From Gammaproteobacteria bacterium (GTDB lineage Bacteria; Pseudomonadota; Gammaproteobacteria; Pseudomonadales; Azotimanducaceae): a stretch of DNA of 64,000 nucleotides. Position 1 is the first letter of the stretch; every line of letters starts with the position of its first letter. The notes below the pieces were generated by a model. The model was not told the DNA's origin and made no database searches. It saw only the letters and a list, made by a program, of their open reading frames with translations. Of this stretch, positions 48,919 to 58,791 are shown piece by piece. Where the stretch lies: NCBI GenBank assembly GCA_005799745.1, contig SYFY01000051.1, forward strand, positions 30,707-94,706, given 5' to 3'. The position numbers and the translations under genes were made by a program.

Positions 48919-48932
48919 TTTGGGGGCTGGTC

Positions 48933-49664
48933 TCAAACGACCAGCCGCCTGACCCCTTCAAACACGCACACCACTGCGATAGCGGTGATCGCATGACCAC
49001 TCCATCGCTTGAAGCCTGAGTCATCCAGTTTGTCGAGCAGGCGTGTACCCACACGTGTTCCAGCAACCGCCACAATCATCGCCAAACCAATGAACCACCA
49101 CGGGAGTTCTCCTGCGACACCGACCAGTGTGCGGTAGTACCCGATCTTGAGCAGATGCCCAAATGCCTGCGTAACCGCCTTGTTGGCGACGATGGCATGT
49201 CGCGACAAGGGCGAGTGCAGATAGAACACATCGAGAATGGGACCTGACGCGCCTGCGAGCAGCTGTGCAGCAGTGACGACCACACCACACAATGCGGCCA
49301 TTGGCGCCTGGGTGATGTCGAGTTTGGCGAATTGCCCCGAGAAGCGCCCGAGAAGTGAAAAAAAGCCGATCAGCAGCAGAATCAAACCGGCATCCGGTAC
49401 GAGCGTCACTGCGATGAAGAGCGTGAGTACGCCGCCCGCACCCAGGGCGTACCAAGGCAGGACGTTCCATTCCACGTGACTACGCAGAAACCAGGCTCGT
49501 GATCCATTGGCGGTGAGCTGTATCGCACCGTGCAGAATCATCGCGGCGGCAACCGGCAATGTGGTCGCGAGTACCGCCATTAAAATCATGCCGCCCGCCA
49601 TGCCGAGAATGCCCGACAAAACCGAGGTGGCGAACGCTGTAATGAGAATGGCGGTGTACAACAT
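48933..49664 (-). CDS. TauE/SafE sulfite-exporter family permease
   Basis: MLYTAILITAFATSVLSGILGMAGGMILMAVLATTLPVAAAMILHGAIQL. Confidence 0.88.
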   Translation of the reverse strand: MLYTAILITAFATSVLSGILGMAGGMILMAVLATTLPVAAAMILHGAIQLTANGSRAWFLRSHVEWNVLPWYALGAGGVLTLFIAVTLVPDAGLILLLIGFFSLLGRFSGQFAKLDITQAPMAALCGVVVTAAQLLAGASGPILDVFYLHSPLSRHAIVANKAVTQAFGHLLKIGYYRTLVGVAGELPWWFIGLAMIVAVAGTRVGTRLLDKLDDSGFKRWSGHAITAIAVVCVFEGVRRLVV

Positions 49665-49742
49665 GCCCGGCAGGATGGATAAATCCTTTACTTGAATACA
49701 GCGAATGGTTGGAATACGCGAATTAACCAATTGGAATGGGTC

Positions 49743-50597
49743 ATGCTCGAGAACCTCGAGACACTGGTCGTTCTCTCCAAGACTGGCACGATGATGGAAA
49801 CCGCGACGGTGCTGAAGATCTCCCAGTCCGCGGTGAGCAAACGTATTGCAAGCCTTGAGCTGTTTTACGACCGACCGCTGATCGAGCGGGAAGGGCGACG
49901 TGTTGCACTCACTCACCACGGCACGAAGCTCGTGGAGCGAGTAACGCCCCTGATCTCTGATCTGCGCAGTGTCTTCCTCGAAGACAACACGCTGCGCAAA
50001 GGCAAACTCATCATGGGAGTGTCGGAAGCTATCCTCGCCAGTTGGGGACCGAAGCTCTTCGCTTCAGTCGCGAAAGAAATGCCGGAAGTGGAATTCGAGT
50101 TTCATGCGCAGCGTTCACCCGTGGTGCTGGATCGGCTTCGTTCTGGTGAATACATGGTCGGCCTCTGTACGGGCAGTCATGACGCGGAATCTGATTTGCA
50201 GAGTGAGGTCATTCGGCTGGAGCCTATGGTCATCATTCCCAGCGCCAGGAAGCCCCTCAAATACCGCGTTGGGGAACCGTTGTCTGTCATCACCATCGAA
50301 TCGCGATCCGGCGCCTGGCGCTCGATTGAAGACGACATGAAACGATTGAAACTGCACCGGGTGGTTTCGCTTGAATCATTCTTTTCCGTGGCACAAATGG
50401 CGCTTGCCGGATTTGGACACGGCCTTGTGCCTGCAGGTGTCGCCAGAACACTGGGCATCAAAACCAACGAGGTCATCTCCCTCGACGCGGACGGCCTGAA
50501 TCGCCCGGTGCGATTTGTCGCCCGCAAATCCATGTTCTCCCGGCCACTGGTGCAGAACTTCTATGCCCTGGTCAAAGCGCGCGCTCAGTCCGTTTAG
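49743..50597 (+). CDS. LysR family transcriptional regulator
   Basis: MLENLETLVVLSKTGTMMETATVLKISQSAVSKRIASLELFYDRPLIEREGRRVALTHHG HTH domain. Confidence 0.9.
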   Translation: MLENLETLVVLSKTGTMMETATVLKISQSAVSKRIASLELFYDRPLIEREGRRVALTHHGTKLVERVTPLISDLRSVFLEDNTLRKGKLIMGVSEAILASWGPKLFASVAKEMPEVEFEFHAQRSPVVLDRLRSGEYMVGLCTGSHDAESDLQSEVIRLEPMVIIPSARKPLKYRVGEPLSVITIESRSGAWRSIEDDMKRLKLHRVVSLESFFSVAQMALAGFGHGLVPAGVARTLGIKTNEVISLDADGLNRPVRFVARKSMFSRPLVQNFYALVKARAQSV

Positions 50598-50644
50598 ACG
50601 CGGTCCGTGTAGACTCGCGCCATTCCATCAACGAGACCGTTACT

Positions 50645-51571
50645 GTGACTCTGATCCTGCACCACTACCCGGCTTCACTTTTCTCGGAAAAAATCCGTGT
50701 GCTCCTCGGTTATCTGCGCCTCGATTGGCAGTCGGTCATCATCCCGCCGATCATGCCGCGCCCCTTCCTAATGCCGCTCTCGGGTGGTTATCGCAAGACA
50801 CCGATCATGCAGATTGGCGCGAATGTGTACTGCGATACCCAGGTGATCTGCAGAGCGCTCGCACGTGTCGCGGACAACTCGACGCTTTATGCCGCGGGTT
50901 TCCCTGCAGAACGGGTGGCGCAGTGGGCGGACTCAGATCTGTTCCGCACGGTGGTGGCCCTCAACTTTCGTGAAGCCGCGATCGCTGCACAGATGTCGCA
51001 GCTGTCCGCTGAGGCCGTTGCTGCGTTTCAAAAAGACCGTGCGGAGCTTTCCGCCGGAGCGCCCATCGTGGGCGTTCCGCCGGCTGCGGCCGAAGCGCAC
51101 TTTCTGGAGTATCTGCAGACGCTTGAGACATCGCTCGAAGGTGGCTTCCTTTTTGGGGAAGTACCGAGCATTGCTGATTTCAGCGTTTACCACTGCCTGT
51201 GGTTTGTGGATGGCAATCCTGTCAACAAATCGATGCTCGCTGACTGGCCGAATGTTCAGGATTACATGGAGCGCATGCGCGCCTTTGGTCACGGTCGATT
51301 CATGCAACTCTCCGCTGAGCAGGCGCATGCGTTGGGCAAAAACGCTGAACCTATAGCGCCTGCAAATGCACGTGTGGATGCACGCCTTGCACTCAATCTG
51401 AAAGCTGGACAAAACGTCGGTGTCAGCGCCACGGACTATGGGCGTAATCCTATCATCGGTTCTTTAGTGAAGTGGGCGGCGGAAGAGATTGTCGTGCTGC
51501 GCAAAGACCCTGAGGTCGGCAACATCATGGTGCACTTTCCGAATACGGGATTCAGCGTTGCTGCAGTCTGA
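50645..51571 (+). CDS. Glutathione S-transferase family protein
   Basis: LILHHYPASLFSEKIRVLLGYLRLDWQSVIIPPIMPRP..GGYRKTPIMQIGANVYCDTQVICRAL. Confidence 0.88.
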   Translation: MTLILHHYPASLFSEKIRVLLGYLRLDWQSVIIPPIMPRPFLMPLSGGYRKTPIMQIGANVYCDTQVICRALARVADNSTLYAAGFPAERVAQWADSDLFRTVVALNFREAAIAAQMSQLSAEAVAAFQKDRAELSAGAPIVGVPPAAAEAHFLEYLQTLETSLEGGFLFGEVPSIADFSVYHCLWFVDGNPVNKSMLADWPNVQDYMERMRAFGHGRFMQLSAEQAHALGKNAEPIAPANARVDARLALNLKAGQNVGVSATDYGRNPIIGSLVKWAAEEIVVLRKDPEVGNIMVHFPNTGFSVAAV

Positions 51572-51583
51572 CTTCAGGCCCGT

Positions 51584-52933
51584 TTAACTGAGCTGATTGA
51601 GGTAAATCGCAAGTGTCTGGCGCAAGTGCCGGACACGCACTTCCTGGCAATTTCCCAGTGTTTGGCGACCTTTTGCGGATGCCTTGATGCCCGCAGTTTG
51701 GCGCCGAAAGTTCTCCGTATCCTGATCGAACACCTGACCGAATCTGAACCCTGGAACACCTTCGTAGGTCTCATTCGCCGCAAGCGCCACGACAGGCGCC
51801 GGCGGTGGCACCGGTACACCATCGGGCAACGGATCAAGGACCAGAATTTCAAACAGACAGTGGTCCGGATCAATCGGCCGAAAGCGATACACCATACGCA
51901 GCAGCACACCCGGGAAGAAAAAGGCGTTGGGGAAAACAAAGTACTGCACAGAGTCGAGAATCTCCGCTGTGCTGGTGTTCGAATAGTCGATGCCGAATTG
52001 CGCACCGAATGCTGCTCGCATGGCATCGGCGATATACGCGCGTGCGGATTGACCGGGTTTGAGCCCTGCAGGGTCGAAACCCATGTCGGCCACCACATCT
52101 GCCACCACATCGGGCTCTGCGATGTGGCGCTTCAGGTGTGAACTCGGAATGCCTAACGAATGCATAAAGCGGCTGACGTGAGGACCAAGGACGTCGTAGT
52201 CCGCAGCCGCGTCGGCGGTGTAACGCGCACCTTCCGGATGGGTGGCGAGTACGTGAAAAGCTTCGAGAAATGCCTCGATACACATCTTCCAATTACCTGG
52301 CATCACCTTGGCGATGTGAATCGACACCCGTCGACGATCAAGGGGGGCATGCGCAAAGTGCCGGGGGAGAACGTCAAGGTATGCTTTCAGCGAAGGTGCT
52401 TCGGGATCGAGGTTGATGAAGACAAATCCACCCCAACTGGCTACTCGCACGGCCGTCAAACCAAACGAATCGTCGCGGATGTGGGGAAAGTCCCAGCGAC
52501 ACGGGATTTCACGCAAGCTGCCATCGAGGTGCCACTGCATCCCATGGAAGGGACAACGGATGAATTGTTTGCCGTGCCCACTGCTGCCACTGTCTGCGAA
52601 CTGCATGCCCCGATGAGGACAGGAGTTAACAAAGGCACGCACGGTGCGATCCATCTGCCGAACGATCAGGACGGAATAGTGGGCAACGTCGTAGACCGTC
52701 CAATCGCCGGGTTCGGGAATCGCTTCTTCCCGACAGGCCCATTGCCACGTCTTCCCCCAGACCCTTTCAACTTCGGCTACATAGATCGCCTGAGAGGTGT
52801 AGGCGTCGAAAGACAAATCTGCATCACCAAGAAACGTCTCGCCGACTTCGAGCAGCGTGGCAGGCGCGCCGTCGTTGTCGGCGATCATCACTTCGCGAGC
52901 GGAGGGTCTGGGTCTTTGACTCGAAAGGTGCAT
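51584..52933 (-). CDS. Aromatic ring-hydroxylating dioxygenase alpha subunit (Rieske)
   Basis: Rieske CPHRGMQF..CPFHGMQWHLDGSLREIP; non-heme iron region; ATG at 52931-52933. Confidence 0.93.
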   Translation of the reverse strand: MHLSSQRPRPSAREVMIADNDGAPATLLEVGETFLGDADLSFDAYTSQAIYVAEVERVWGKTWQWACREEAIPEPGDWTVYDVAHYSVLIVRQMDRTVRAFVNSCPHRGMQFADSGSSGHGKQFIRCPFHGMQWHLDGSLREIPCRWDFPHIRDDSFGLTAVRVASWGGFVFINLDPEAPSLKAYLDVLPRHFAHAPLDRRRVSIHIAKVMPGNWKMCIEAFLEAFHVLATHPEGARYTADAAADYDVLGPHVSRFMHSLGIPSSHLKRHIAEPDVVADVVADMGFDPAGLKPGQSARAYIADAMRAAFGAQFGIDYSNTSTAEILDSVQYFVFPNAFFFPGVLLRMVYRFRPIDPDHCLFEILVLDPLPDGVPVPPPAPVVALAANETYEGVPGFRFGQVFDQDTENFRRQTAGIKASAKGRQTLGNCQEVRVRHLRQTLAIYLNQLS

Positions 52934-52940
52934 GGCGTCG

Positions 52941-53765
52941 TCAAGCGCCGCGGCTGCGCATTTTCGCAACCGCTGCCGCATGGAAAGGTTCACGCATCGA
53001 CAATGCTTCGTACGCCATCCCTGCGTCCATGATGGCGTGCATGGCTTGTTTGAGACCGATGTTGACGGTGATCTTGGTCCAGGAAATCGCTTCGATGGCA
53101 CCGTTGCTCCATTGGGCGGCGAGGCGATCCACTTCCGCATCGAGTTGTTCAGCGACGCAGATGCGATTGATCAGGCCAATCTCTACCGCACGTTTTGCGT
53201 CGACGATGCCACCACCCAGCAAGAGTTCATGGGCGCGCGCGTAGCCGATCAGCTGTGGCCAGATCAGTGCGCCACCATCCCCGGCGACAAGGCCGACTCG
53301 GACATGAGGATCAGCGATACGCGCTGTGTCGCTCGCAATGACCACATCACAGAGCAGGGCGATGGTGGCGCCCAAACCCATGGCATCGCCGTTGAGGCGG
53401 CAGATGATGGGCTTTTCGAGCTCAATCAAACCAAAAACGATGCGTTTGGCTTCTGCATTCATCACACCATAAGGTGAAGGCGCGGCGAGCATCTGTTCCA
53501 TCCAGCCGAGGTCGCCACCCGCACAGAAGGCACGACCGGCACCCGTGAGGATGACTACACGTGTATCCGGATCGAGGGCGATTTCGAAAAATGCCTGAGC
53601 GAGTTCGCGGTGCAGCCGCTGATTGATGGCGTTCAGCACGTCCGGTCGGTCGAGGGTGACACGAAGGATCCCGTCTTTGCGTTCAAACCGAATGTGCTCG
53701 TAGCCGCTGTAACTGGAGTTCACGCAACTCACCTTCTCGCTGAATGAGGAGGAGGGTGTCATCAT
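52941..53765 (-). CDS. Enoyl-CoA hydratase/isomerase family protein
   Basis: GILRVTLDRPDVLNAINQRLHREL; VVILTGAGRAFCAGGDLGWM; KPIICRLNGDAMGLGATIALLCDVVIAS. Confidence 0.93.
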   Translation of the reverse strand: MMTPSSSFSEKVSCVNSSYSGYEHIRFERKDGILRVTLDRPDVLNAINQRLHRELAQAFFEIALDPDTRVVILTGAGRAFCAGGDLGWMEQMLAAPSPYGVMNAEAKRIVFGLIELEKPIICRLNGDAMGLGATIALLCDVVIASDTARIADPHVRVGLVAGDGGALIWPQLIGYARAHELLLGGGIVDAKRAVEIGLINRICVAEQLDAEVDRLAAQWSNGAIEAISWTKITVNIGLKQAMHAIMDAGMAYEALSMREPFHAAAVAKMRSRGA

Positions 53766-53865
53766 CGAAAACGGAAGACAAGGCGGGAAGCTCGGCTTAG
53801 ATCGTATTGACGCATCGACACTCGGAACACGTGCACGCATCGCCGCATGGTCTATTCATGATCGG

Positions 53866-54966
53866 ATGCAGGCGCCTGCACCTTCACATGCCAGCGAGGT
53901 GCCTTGGTATGCGGAGGCGATAACACCTGCCTGGATGCAATCTGCACTTGCAGGCCAAATCGCCGATGCCGAGGTCAAGCGATTGCAAATACTCGGTGGT
54001 GATGACGGTTCCAGCTACCGGCGACGAAAGCACATTGAATGGAATCAAGTCGGCGAGAACGCTGGTCTCCCGGAGAATGTCTTTACCAAGAGTGCACCGA
54101 CCTTCGCCATGCGGCTGTCTGGCGGGATCGCGGCGGCGAGTGAAGGTCGCTTTCTGTTGGAGGTTGCGCCAACGCTACCGATTGAAGCGCCGCGCTGCTG
54201 GTACGCGAAACGGGATGCGGCTTCAGGTCGCGCTATGCAAGTGATGGAAGATCTGACGGTGTCCAAGGATGCGACGTTCCTAAATGCGCCTGCAGTAGTG
54301 TCGATCGACACCGCGAAGCGGATGCTCGACCTGTTGGCGACGCTGCACGGTACCTTTATGGCGCGTCCAGAGACCATGCCTACATGGCTGGGTACGTATG
54401 AAGATTTCTTCAACGCTGCGGCGCGTTCAGGCATCCGCGAGGCGCATTTCCGGGCGATGGAGGCCGCGCAGAAGGTTCTTCCACGTTCGCTGGTGGGTCG
54501 TGGCGATGCGATCTGGACGACCGCGGTTGCACAGCTCGCTTTGCACGCGACAACACCGCGCACGGTGATTCACTCCGACGTGCATCCCGGCAATTGGTAC
54601 CTCACGCACGCCGGCCAACCGGGCCTCTGTGATTGGGCGCGGGTGTGTCGAGCCCATTGGGCAAGGGACGTGGTCTACGTACTTTCCAGTGTGCTTTCAA
54701 TCGAGGATCGACGTGCCGGGGAAATGGCGCTATTGGCTTCATACGCGGAACGTTTGTCTGTCTACAGCGGTCAGCGTTTCAGTGTGAACCAAATCCGGGA
54801 GGCGATGCGCCAACAGCTCTGCGCTGCGCTTCTGATGTGGACACCGACGCTGTGTCCACCGCCGACCTTACCAGCCATGCAGCCGGAGGCCGTGTCGCTG
54901 GAGATGATTAGTCGCATTGCCGCAGCCATCGATGATCACGACGCAATAAACGCGGGAATAAGCTGA
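53866..54966 (+). CDS. Aminoglycoside phosphotransferase / ecdysteroid-kinase-like protein
   Basis: RTVIHSDVHPGNWYLTHAGQPGLCDWARVCRAHWARDVVYVLSS (Brenner + DW motif). Confidence 0.88.
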   Translation: MQAPAPSHASEVPWYAEAITPAWMQSALAGQIADAEVKRLQILGGDDGSSYRRRKHIEWNQVGENAGLPENVFTKSAPTFAMRLSGGIAAASEGRFLLEVAPTLPIEAPRCWYAKRDAASGRAMQVMEDLTVSKDATFLNAPAVVSIDTAKRMLDLLATLHGTFMARPETMPTWLGTYEDFFNAAARSGIREAHFRAMEAAQKVLPRSLVGRGDAIWTTAVAQLALHATTPRTVIHSDVHPGNWYLTHAGQPGLCDWARVCRAHWARDVVYVLSSVLSIEDRRAGEMALLASYAERLSVYSGQRFSVNQIREAMRQQLCAALLMWTPTLCPPPTLPAMQPEAVSLEMISRIAAAIDDHDAINAGIS

Positions 54967-54967
54967 T

Positions 54968-55186
54968 ATGCCCACAAACCTAGATACCAACGACGTGATG
55001 GCACGTTTGGGGGCTTTGGTCTTGGAAGAAGCGCTGGTGTTGGCGGCACTTTCCGGACAGGAAGAGGTCAACTTGCGTGTGAGTGTGCGTGCATCAGGCC
55101 GCCCTGACGAACTTCAGGTCAATGTGGTTCGAATGGGCAGGGATGCTGCCGCTCTGATTGTCGACCTGCGACCGATCCTGCCGTAA
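54968..55186 (+). CDS. Hypothetical 72-aa protein
   Basis: ATG immediately following the kinase stop; coherent ORF between two solid genes. Confidence 0.5.
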   Translation: MPTNLDTNDVMARLGALVLEEALVLAALSGQEEVNLRVSVRASGRPDELQVNVVRMGRDAAALIVDLRPILP

Positions 55187-55192
55187 CGCCGT

Positions 55193-56221
55193 TCAGTTTG
55201 AGAGTGCCTTCGTGCACATGACCGTCAGCGCGTTCACCCAGGCGGGATGATCATTGAGACACGGAATCAACGTGAGCGATTCTCCGCCCGCATCAAGAAA
55301 CGTCTTACGCCCGGTGATCGCAATTTCTTCCAGCGTTTCCAGATTGTCAGACACAAAGGCGGGACACACGACTGCCAGCTTTTTGATGCCCTTGGTGGGC
55401 AGTTCTTGCAGCGTCGCGTCTGTATAAGGCGAGAGCCATGGCAGACGCCCGAGTCGCGATTGATAACTCAGCGCCCAGCGCGCCGAGTTCAGACCCAGCT
55501 CTTCCGCGAACAGGCGAGACGTGACTCGGGTTTGGTGGCGATAACAGGTCGCATGCGCTGCGGAAGCGGATTCACAGCAGTCCGATTTCTTGAGGCAGTG
55601 CGAGCCAGTGGGATCGGAACGATGCATATGCCGCTCGGGCAGACCGTGATAACTCATAAGCAGCAGATCATACTCGTCAGGAAGGTTCTCGCGAGTGACG
55701 ATGGTCAGTGCATTCAGATAGTCAGGATTAGCATAAAACGGCGCCAGTTCTATCAGCGGAATCGGATGAGCGGCTTCACGTGCAATTTCCAGAGCGGTGG
55801 TCGTCGTTGAGTCAGCGTGCTGCGGATAAAGCGGCACCAGCAGGATACGTTCCACCCCCTGACGATTGAGGCTTTCCACAGCGGCACCAATGGAAGGTTC
55901 GCCATAACGCATCCCGAGTTCCACCGGAAGATTGATCGTATCCGCGAGACGATCACGTAGCCGTGCGCCGTTTTGCAGCAGGGGTGATCCGTAACCGGTG
56001 GCATCGACTTCCTGCCAAATCTGTTCATAGGAATGGGCACTGCGCTTCGGGCGAGTCGGCAGAATGAACAGTGAAACGATCAGCCTTCGAATGGGCGTAG
56101 GTACGTCCAGCACGTAGCGATCCATCAGGAATTCGTCGAGGTATTTGCGGACGTCCGGCACCGATGGGGATGCGGGCGAACCGAGGTTCATCAGCAGAAT
56201 TCCATCTCTCGAGCGGGCCAT
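55193..56221 (-). CDS. hemH: Ferrochelatase
   Basis: MARSRDGILLMNLGSPASPSVPDVRKYLDEFLMDRYVLD; LLMSYHGLPERHMHRSDPTGSHC. Confidence 0.94.
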   Translation of the reverse strand: MARSRDGILLMNLGSPASPSVPDVRKYLDEFLMDRYVLDVPTPIRRLIVSLFILPTRPKRSAHSYEQIWQEVDATGYGSPLLQNGARLRDRLADTINLPVELGMRYGEPSIGAAVESLNRQGVERILLVPLYPQHADSTTTTALEIAREAAHPIPLIELAPFYANPDYLNALTIVTRENLPDEYDLLLMSYHGLPERHMHRSDPTGSHCLKKSDCCESASAAHATCYRHQTRVTSRLFAEELGLNSARWALSYQSRLGRLPWLSPYTDATLQELPTKGIKKLAVVCPAFVSDNLETLEEIAITGRKTFLDAGGESLTLIPCLNDHPAWVNALTVMCTKALSN

Positions 56222-56315
56222 AACAATTCCTTGGTGACTGCGGGGCGGTGCGATAGTATCCGCCGCCCTCGACCCTGTCATGTGAGACGCTTTCCGTGAG
56301 CTCTTTCGTCCGAGT

Positions 56316-56960
56316 GTGCCTGTGAGTCTGGCCGCGAGTCTGGCCGCCGCCATCGTCGACTACGACGCCGGCAATCTACGCAGCGTGCAGCGCGCCTGTC
56401 ACGAAGTGGGACTGAACGCTGAGATCGTTGGCGATCCGGAATCACTGCTGCGCGCCGATCGAGTAATTTTCCCCGGCGTCGGTGCAGCGGGCGCTGCGAT
56501 GCAGAGCCTCCACCGTCGTGGTCTGGGTAGTGCGATCAAGGAGATCATCGCGCGCGGCACACCGACACTCGGTATTTGCCTTGGCTTGCAGATCTCCCTC
56601 GACTACTCCGAGGAGAATGACACCCACACCCTTGGGCTTTTTGCTGGCAACGTTCGGCATTTCAAGCTCGCTGATCCAAGCCTCAAAGTGCCACATATGG
56701 GCTGGAACGAAGTGCGCAGCGTCAAAGCGCATCCGTTGCTGCAAGGCCTCGAAGCGGGTGATGAGTTCTATTACGTGCACGCCTACTACCCAGATCCAAT
56801 CGAGCGCAGCATCGTTTATGCCGTGTCGGACTATGAACAGGAATTTGCCTGCGCCCTCGGCCGCGACAATTACTTCGCCACTCAGTTTCATCCGGAGAAG
56901 AGCGGACGCGTGGGCTTAAGGCTCCTTAAGTGTTTCTCCACCTGGGAGGGCACATGCTGA
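56316..56960 (+). CDS. hisH: Imidazole glycerol phosphate synthase glutaminase subunit
   Basis: [51 protein letters not shown]. Confidence 0.93.
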   Translation: MPVSLAASLAAAIVDYDAGNLRSVQRACHEVGLNAEIVGDPESLLRADRVIFPGVGAAGAAMQSLHRRGLGSAIKEIIARGTPTLGICLGLQISLDYSEENDTHTLGLFAGNVRHFKLADPSLKVPHMGWNEVRSVKAHPLLQGLEAGDEFYYVHAYYPDPIERSIVYAVSDYEQEFACALGRDNYFATQFHPEKSGRVGLRLLKCFSTWEGTC

Positions 56961-57733
56961 GTAAACGTGTGATCGCTTGTCTGGATGTGCGCGACGGCAA
57001 ACTCGCCAAGAGTGTGAAGTTTGTCGATACGAAGGACATCGGCGACCCCGTGCAAAAAGCACGCGAGTATTACGAGGATGGGCTCGATGAACTCGTCTTT
57101 TACGACATCACCGCTTCGAGCGACAAACGCCGCATCATGCTCGATGTCGTCGAGCGAGTTGCCGAGCAGGTGTTCATTCCCTTGTCGGTAGGTGGCGGTG
57201 TCCGCAGCGTGGCCGATGCGACCGACCTGCGCCTCGCCGGTGCTGAAAAAATCAACGTCAACTCGGCCGCGGTGCAACGGCCCGAGTTAATCAGCGAATG
57301 TGCGGAAGCCATCGGTAACCAGAACGTGGTGCTCTCGATGGATGTCCTGCGGGTCGCAGTCAGTGCACAGATTCCTTCGGGTTACGAGATCGTCATCAAC
57401 GGTGGCCGCAAACCCATGGGCATTGATGCCCTGTGGTGGGCGCGAGAGGGCGAACGACTGGGAGCAGGTGAGCTCGTCGTGAACTCCATCGACGCCGACG
57501 GTACCCGGGAAGGTTATGAGCTGAACCTTACGTCGCGCATTTCGAAGGCCGTGCGTATTCCTGTGATTGCGAGTGGTGGAGCGGGCTTACCCGAACATCT
57601 CTACGACGTGCTCACCGACGGCGCCGCAGATGCAGCGCTGGTGGCGTCGATGGTGCACTACGGTGACCACCGCATCAGTGGGCTTAAACAATATCTACAT
57701 GGACGTGGCGTGAAAGTGCGCATGTCCTGGTGA
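56954..57733 (+). CDS. hisF: Imidazole glycerol phosphate synthase cyclase subunit
   Basis: [74 protein letters not shown]. Confidence 0.92.
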   Translation: MLSKRVIACLDVRDGKLAKSVKFVDTKDIGDPVQKAREYYEDGLDELVFYDITASSDKRRIMLDVVERVAEQVFIPLSVGGGVRSVADATDLRLAGAEKINVNSAAVQRPELISECAEAIGNQNVVLSMDVLRVAVSAQIPSGYEIVINGGRKPMGIDALWWAREGERLGAGELVVNSIDADGTREGYELNLTSRISKAVRIPVIASGGAGLPEHLYDVLTDGAADAALVASMVHYGDHRISGLKQYLHGRGVKVRMSW

Positions 57734-57756
57734 GACGACAGCGAGGCTGACAAGCG

Positions 57757-58728
57757 ATGAAGGCAATTCAAGTTGAAGGTGGTCGACTGGTCTGGACGAA
57801 TGCAGATCGGCCCGCGCTGGACGTGGGTCAGGTGCGCATCGCCGTTCATGCCACGGCGGTAAACCGAGCGGATCTGGTACAGCGGCAAGGGGGTTATCCG
57901 CCACCTCCTGGTGCGAGCCCGATTCTTGGCCTTGAGTGTGCCGGTGAAGTCATAGAAGTCGGCGAGAACGTGCGACGGGTAAAGCCCGGTGATCGTGTTT
58001 GCGCTTTACTCGCTGGTGGTGGTTATGCGGAAGAAGTGGTGGTGCCTGCAGGCCAGGTGCTGAAGATGCCGAAGAGCCTTTCATATGTTGAAGCAGCTTC
58101 CATTCCCGAGGTTTTTGCCACGGCCTATCTCAACCTTTACATGGAAGGTGGGCTGAAAACGGGTGAGCGCGTATTGCTGCATGCGGGTGCATCAGGTGTC
58201 GGTACGGCAGCGATTCAGTTATGCAAGAACACCCACAACCCGTCGTTTGTAACAGTGAGTGGGCAGCGCAAGATCGATGTGTGTGTTGCACTCGGTGCAC
58301 AAGGTGGACATGACCGCGCTGCAGGCTCGTTCGTCCCGGCGGTTCAAGCCTGGGCAGGCGGTGAAGGCGTGCAGGTAATTCTTGATCCCGTTGCCGCACC
58401 GTATTTCGCTGACAACCTCAAGGTGCTTTCAATCGATGGCCGTTTGGTGCTGATCGGCATGATGGGCGGCACATCCGTCGAGGCCAATCTGGCGATGGTG
58501 TTGATGAAGCGCATCAAGGTCATTGGCAGCACCTTGCGTGCGCGAAGTATCGCCGCCAAGTCGATGATCATGGATGGGCTCAAGAAGGATGTGTGGCCAG
58601 CGCTTGAAGAGGGTCGCATCAAGGCCATCATTGAGGCGGTGATACCGCTGCAAGACGCCGAGAAGGCGCATGTGTTGATTGCCGGGAACGACACCGTTGG
58701 CAAGGTGGTTTTGGAGCTGAAGCGGTAA
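57757..58728 (+). CDS. NAD(P)H-quinone oxidoreductase (MDR, PIG3-like)
   Basis: HATAVNRADLVQRQGGYPPPPGASPILGLECAGEV; LLHAGASGVGTAAIQLCKN. Confidence 0.92.
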   Translation: MKAIQVEGGRLVWTNADRPALDVGQVRIAVHATAVNRADLVQRQGGYPPPPGASPILGLECAGEVIEVGENVRRVKPGDRVCALLAGGGYAEEVVVPAGQVLKMPKSLSYVEAASIPEVFATAYLNLYMEGGLKTGERVLLHAGASGVGTAAIQLCKNTHNPSFVTVSGQRKIDVCVALGAQGGHDRAAGSFVPAVQAWAGGEGVQVILDPVAAPYFADNLKVLSIDGRLVLIGMMGGTSVEANLAMVLMKRIKVIGSTLRARSIAAKSMIMDGLKKDVWPALEEGRIKAIIEAVIPLQDAEKAHVLIAGNDTVGKVVLELKR

Positions 58729-58791
58729 CTCGTCATCTGCATCAGGGGGTTCAAGTGGAAGGGCCGGATGGCCCTTCCAGATAGGCAGCTA

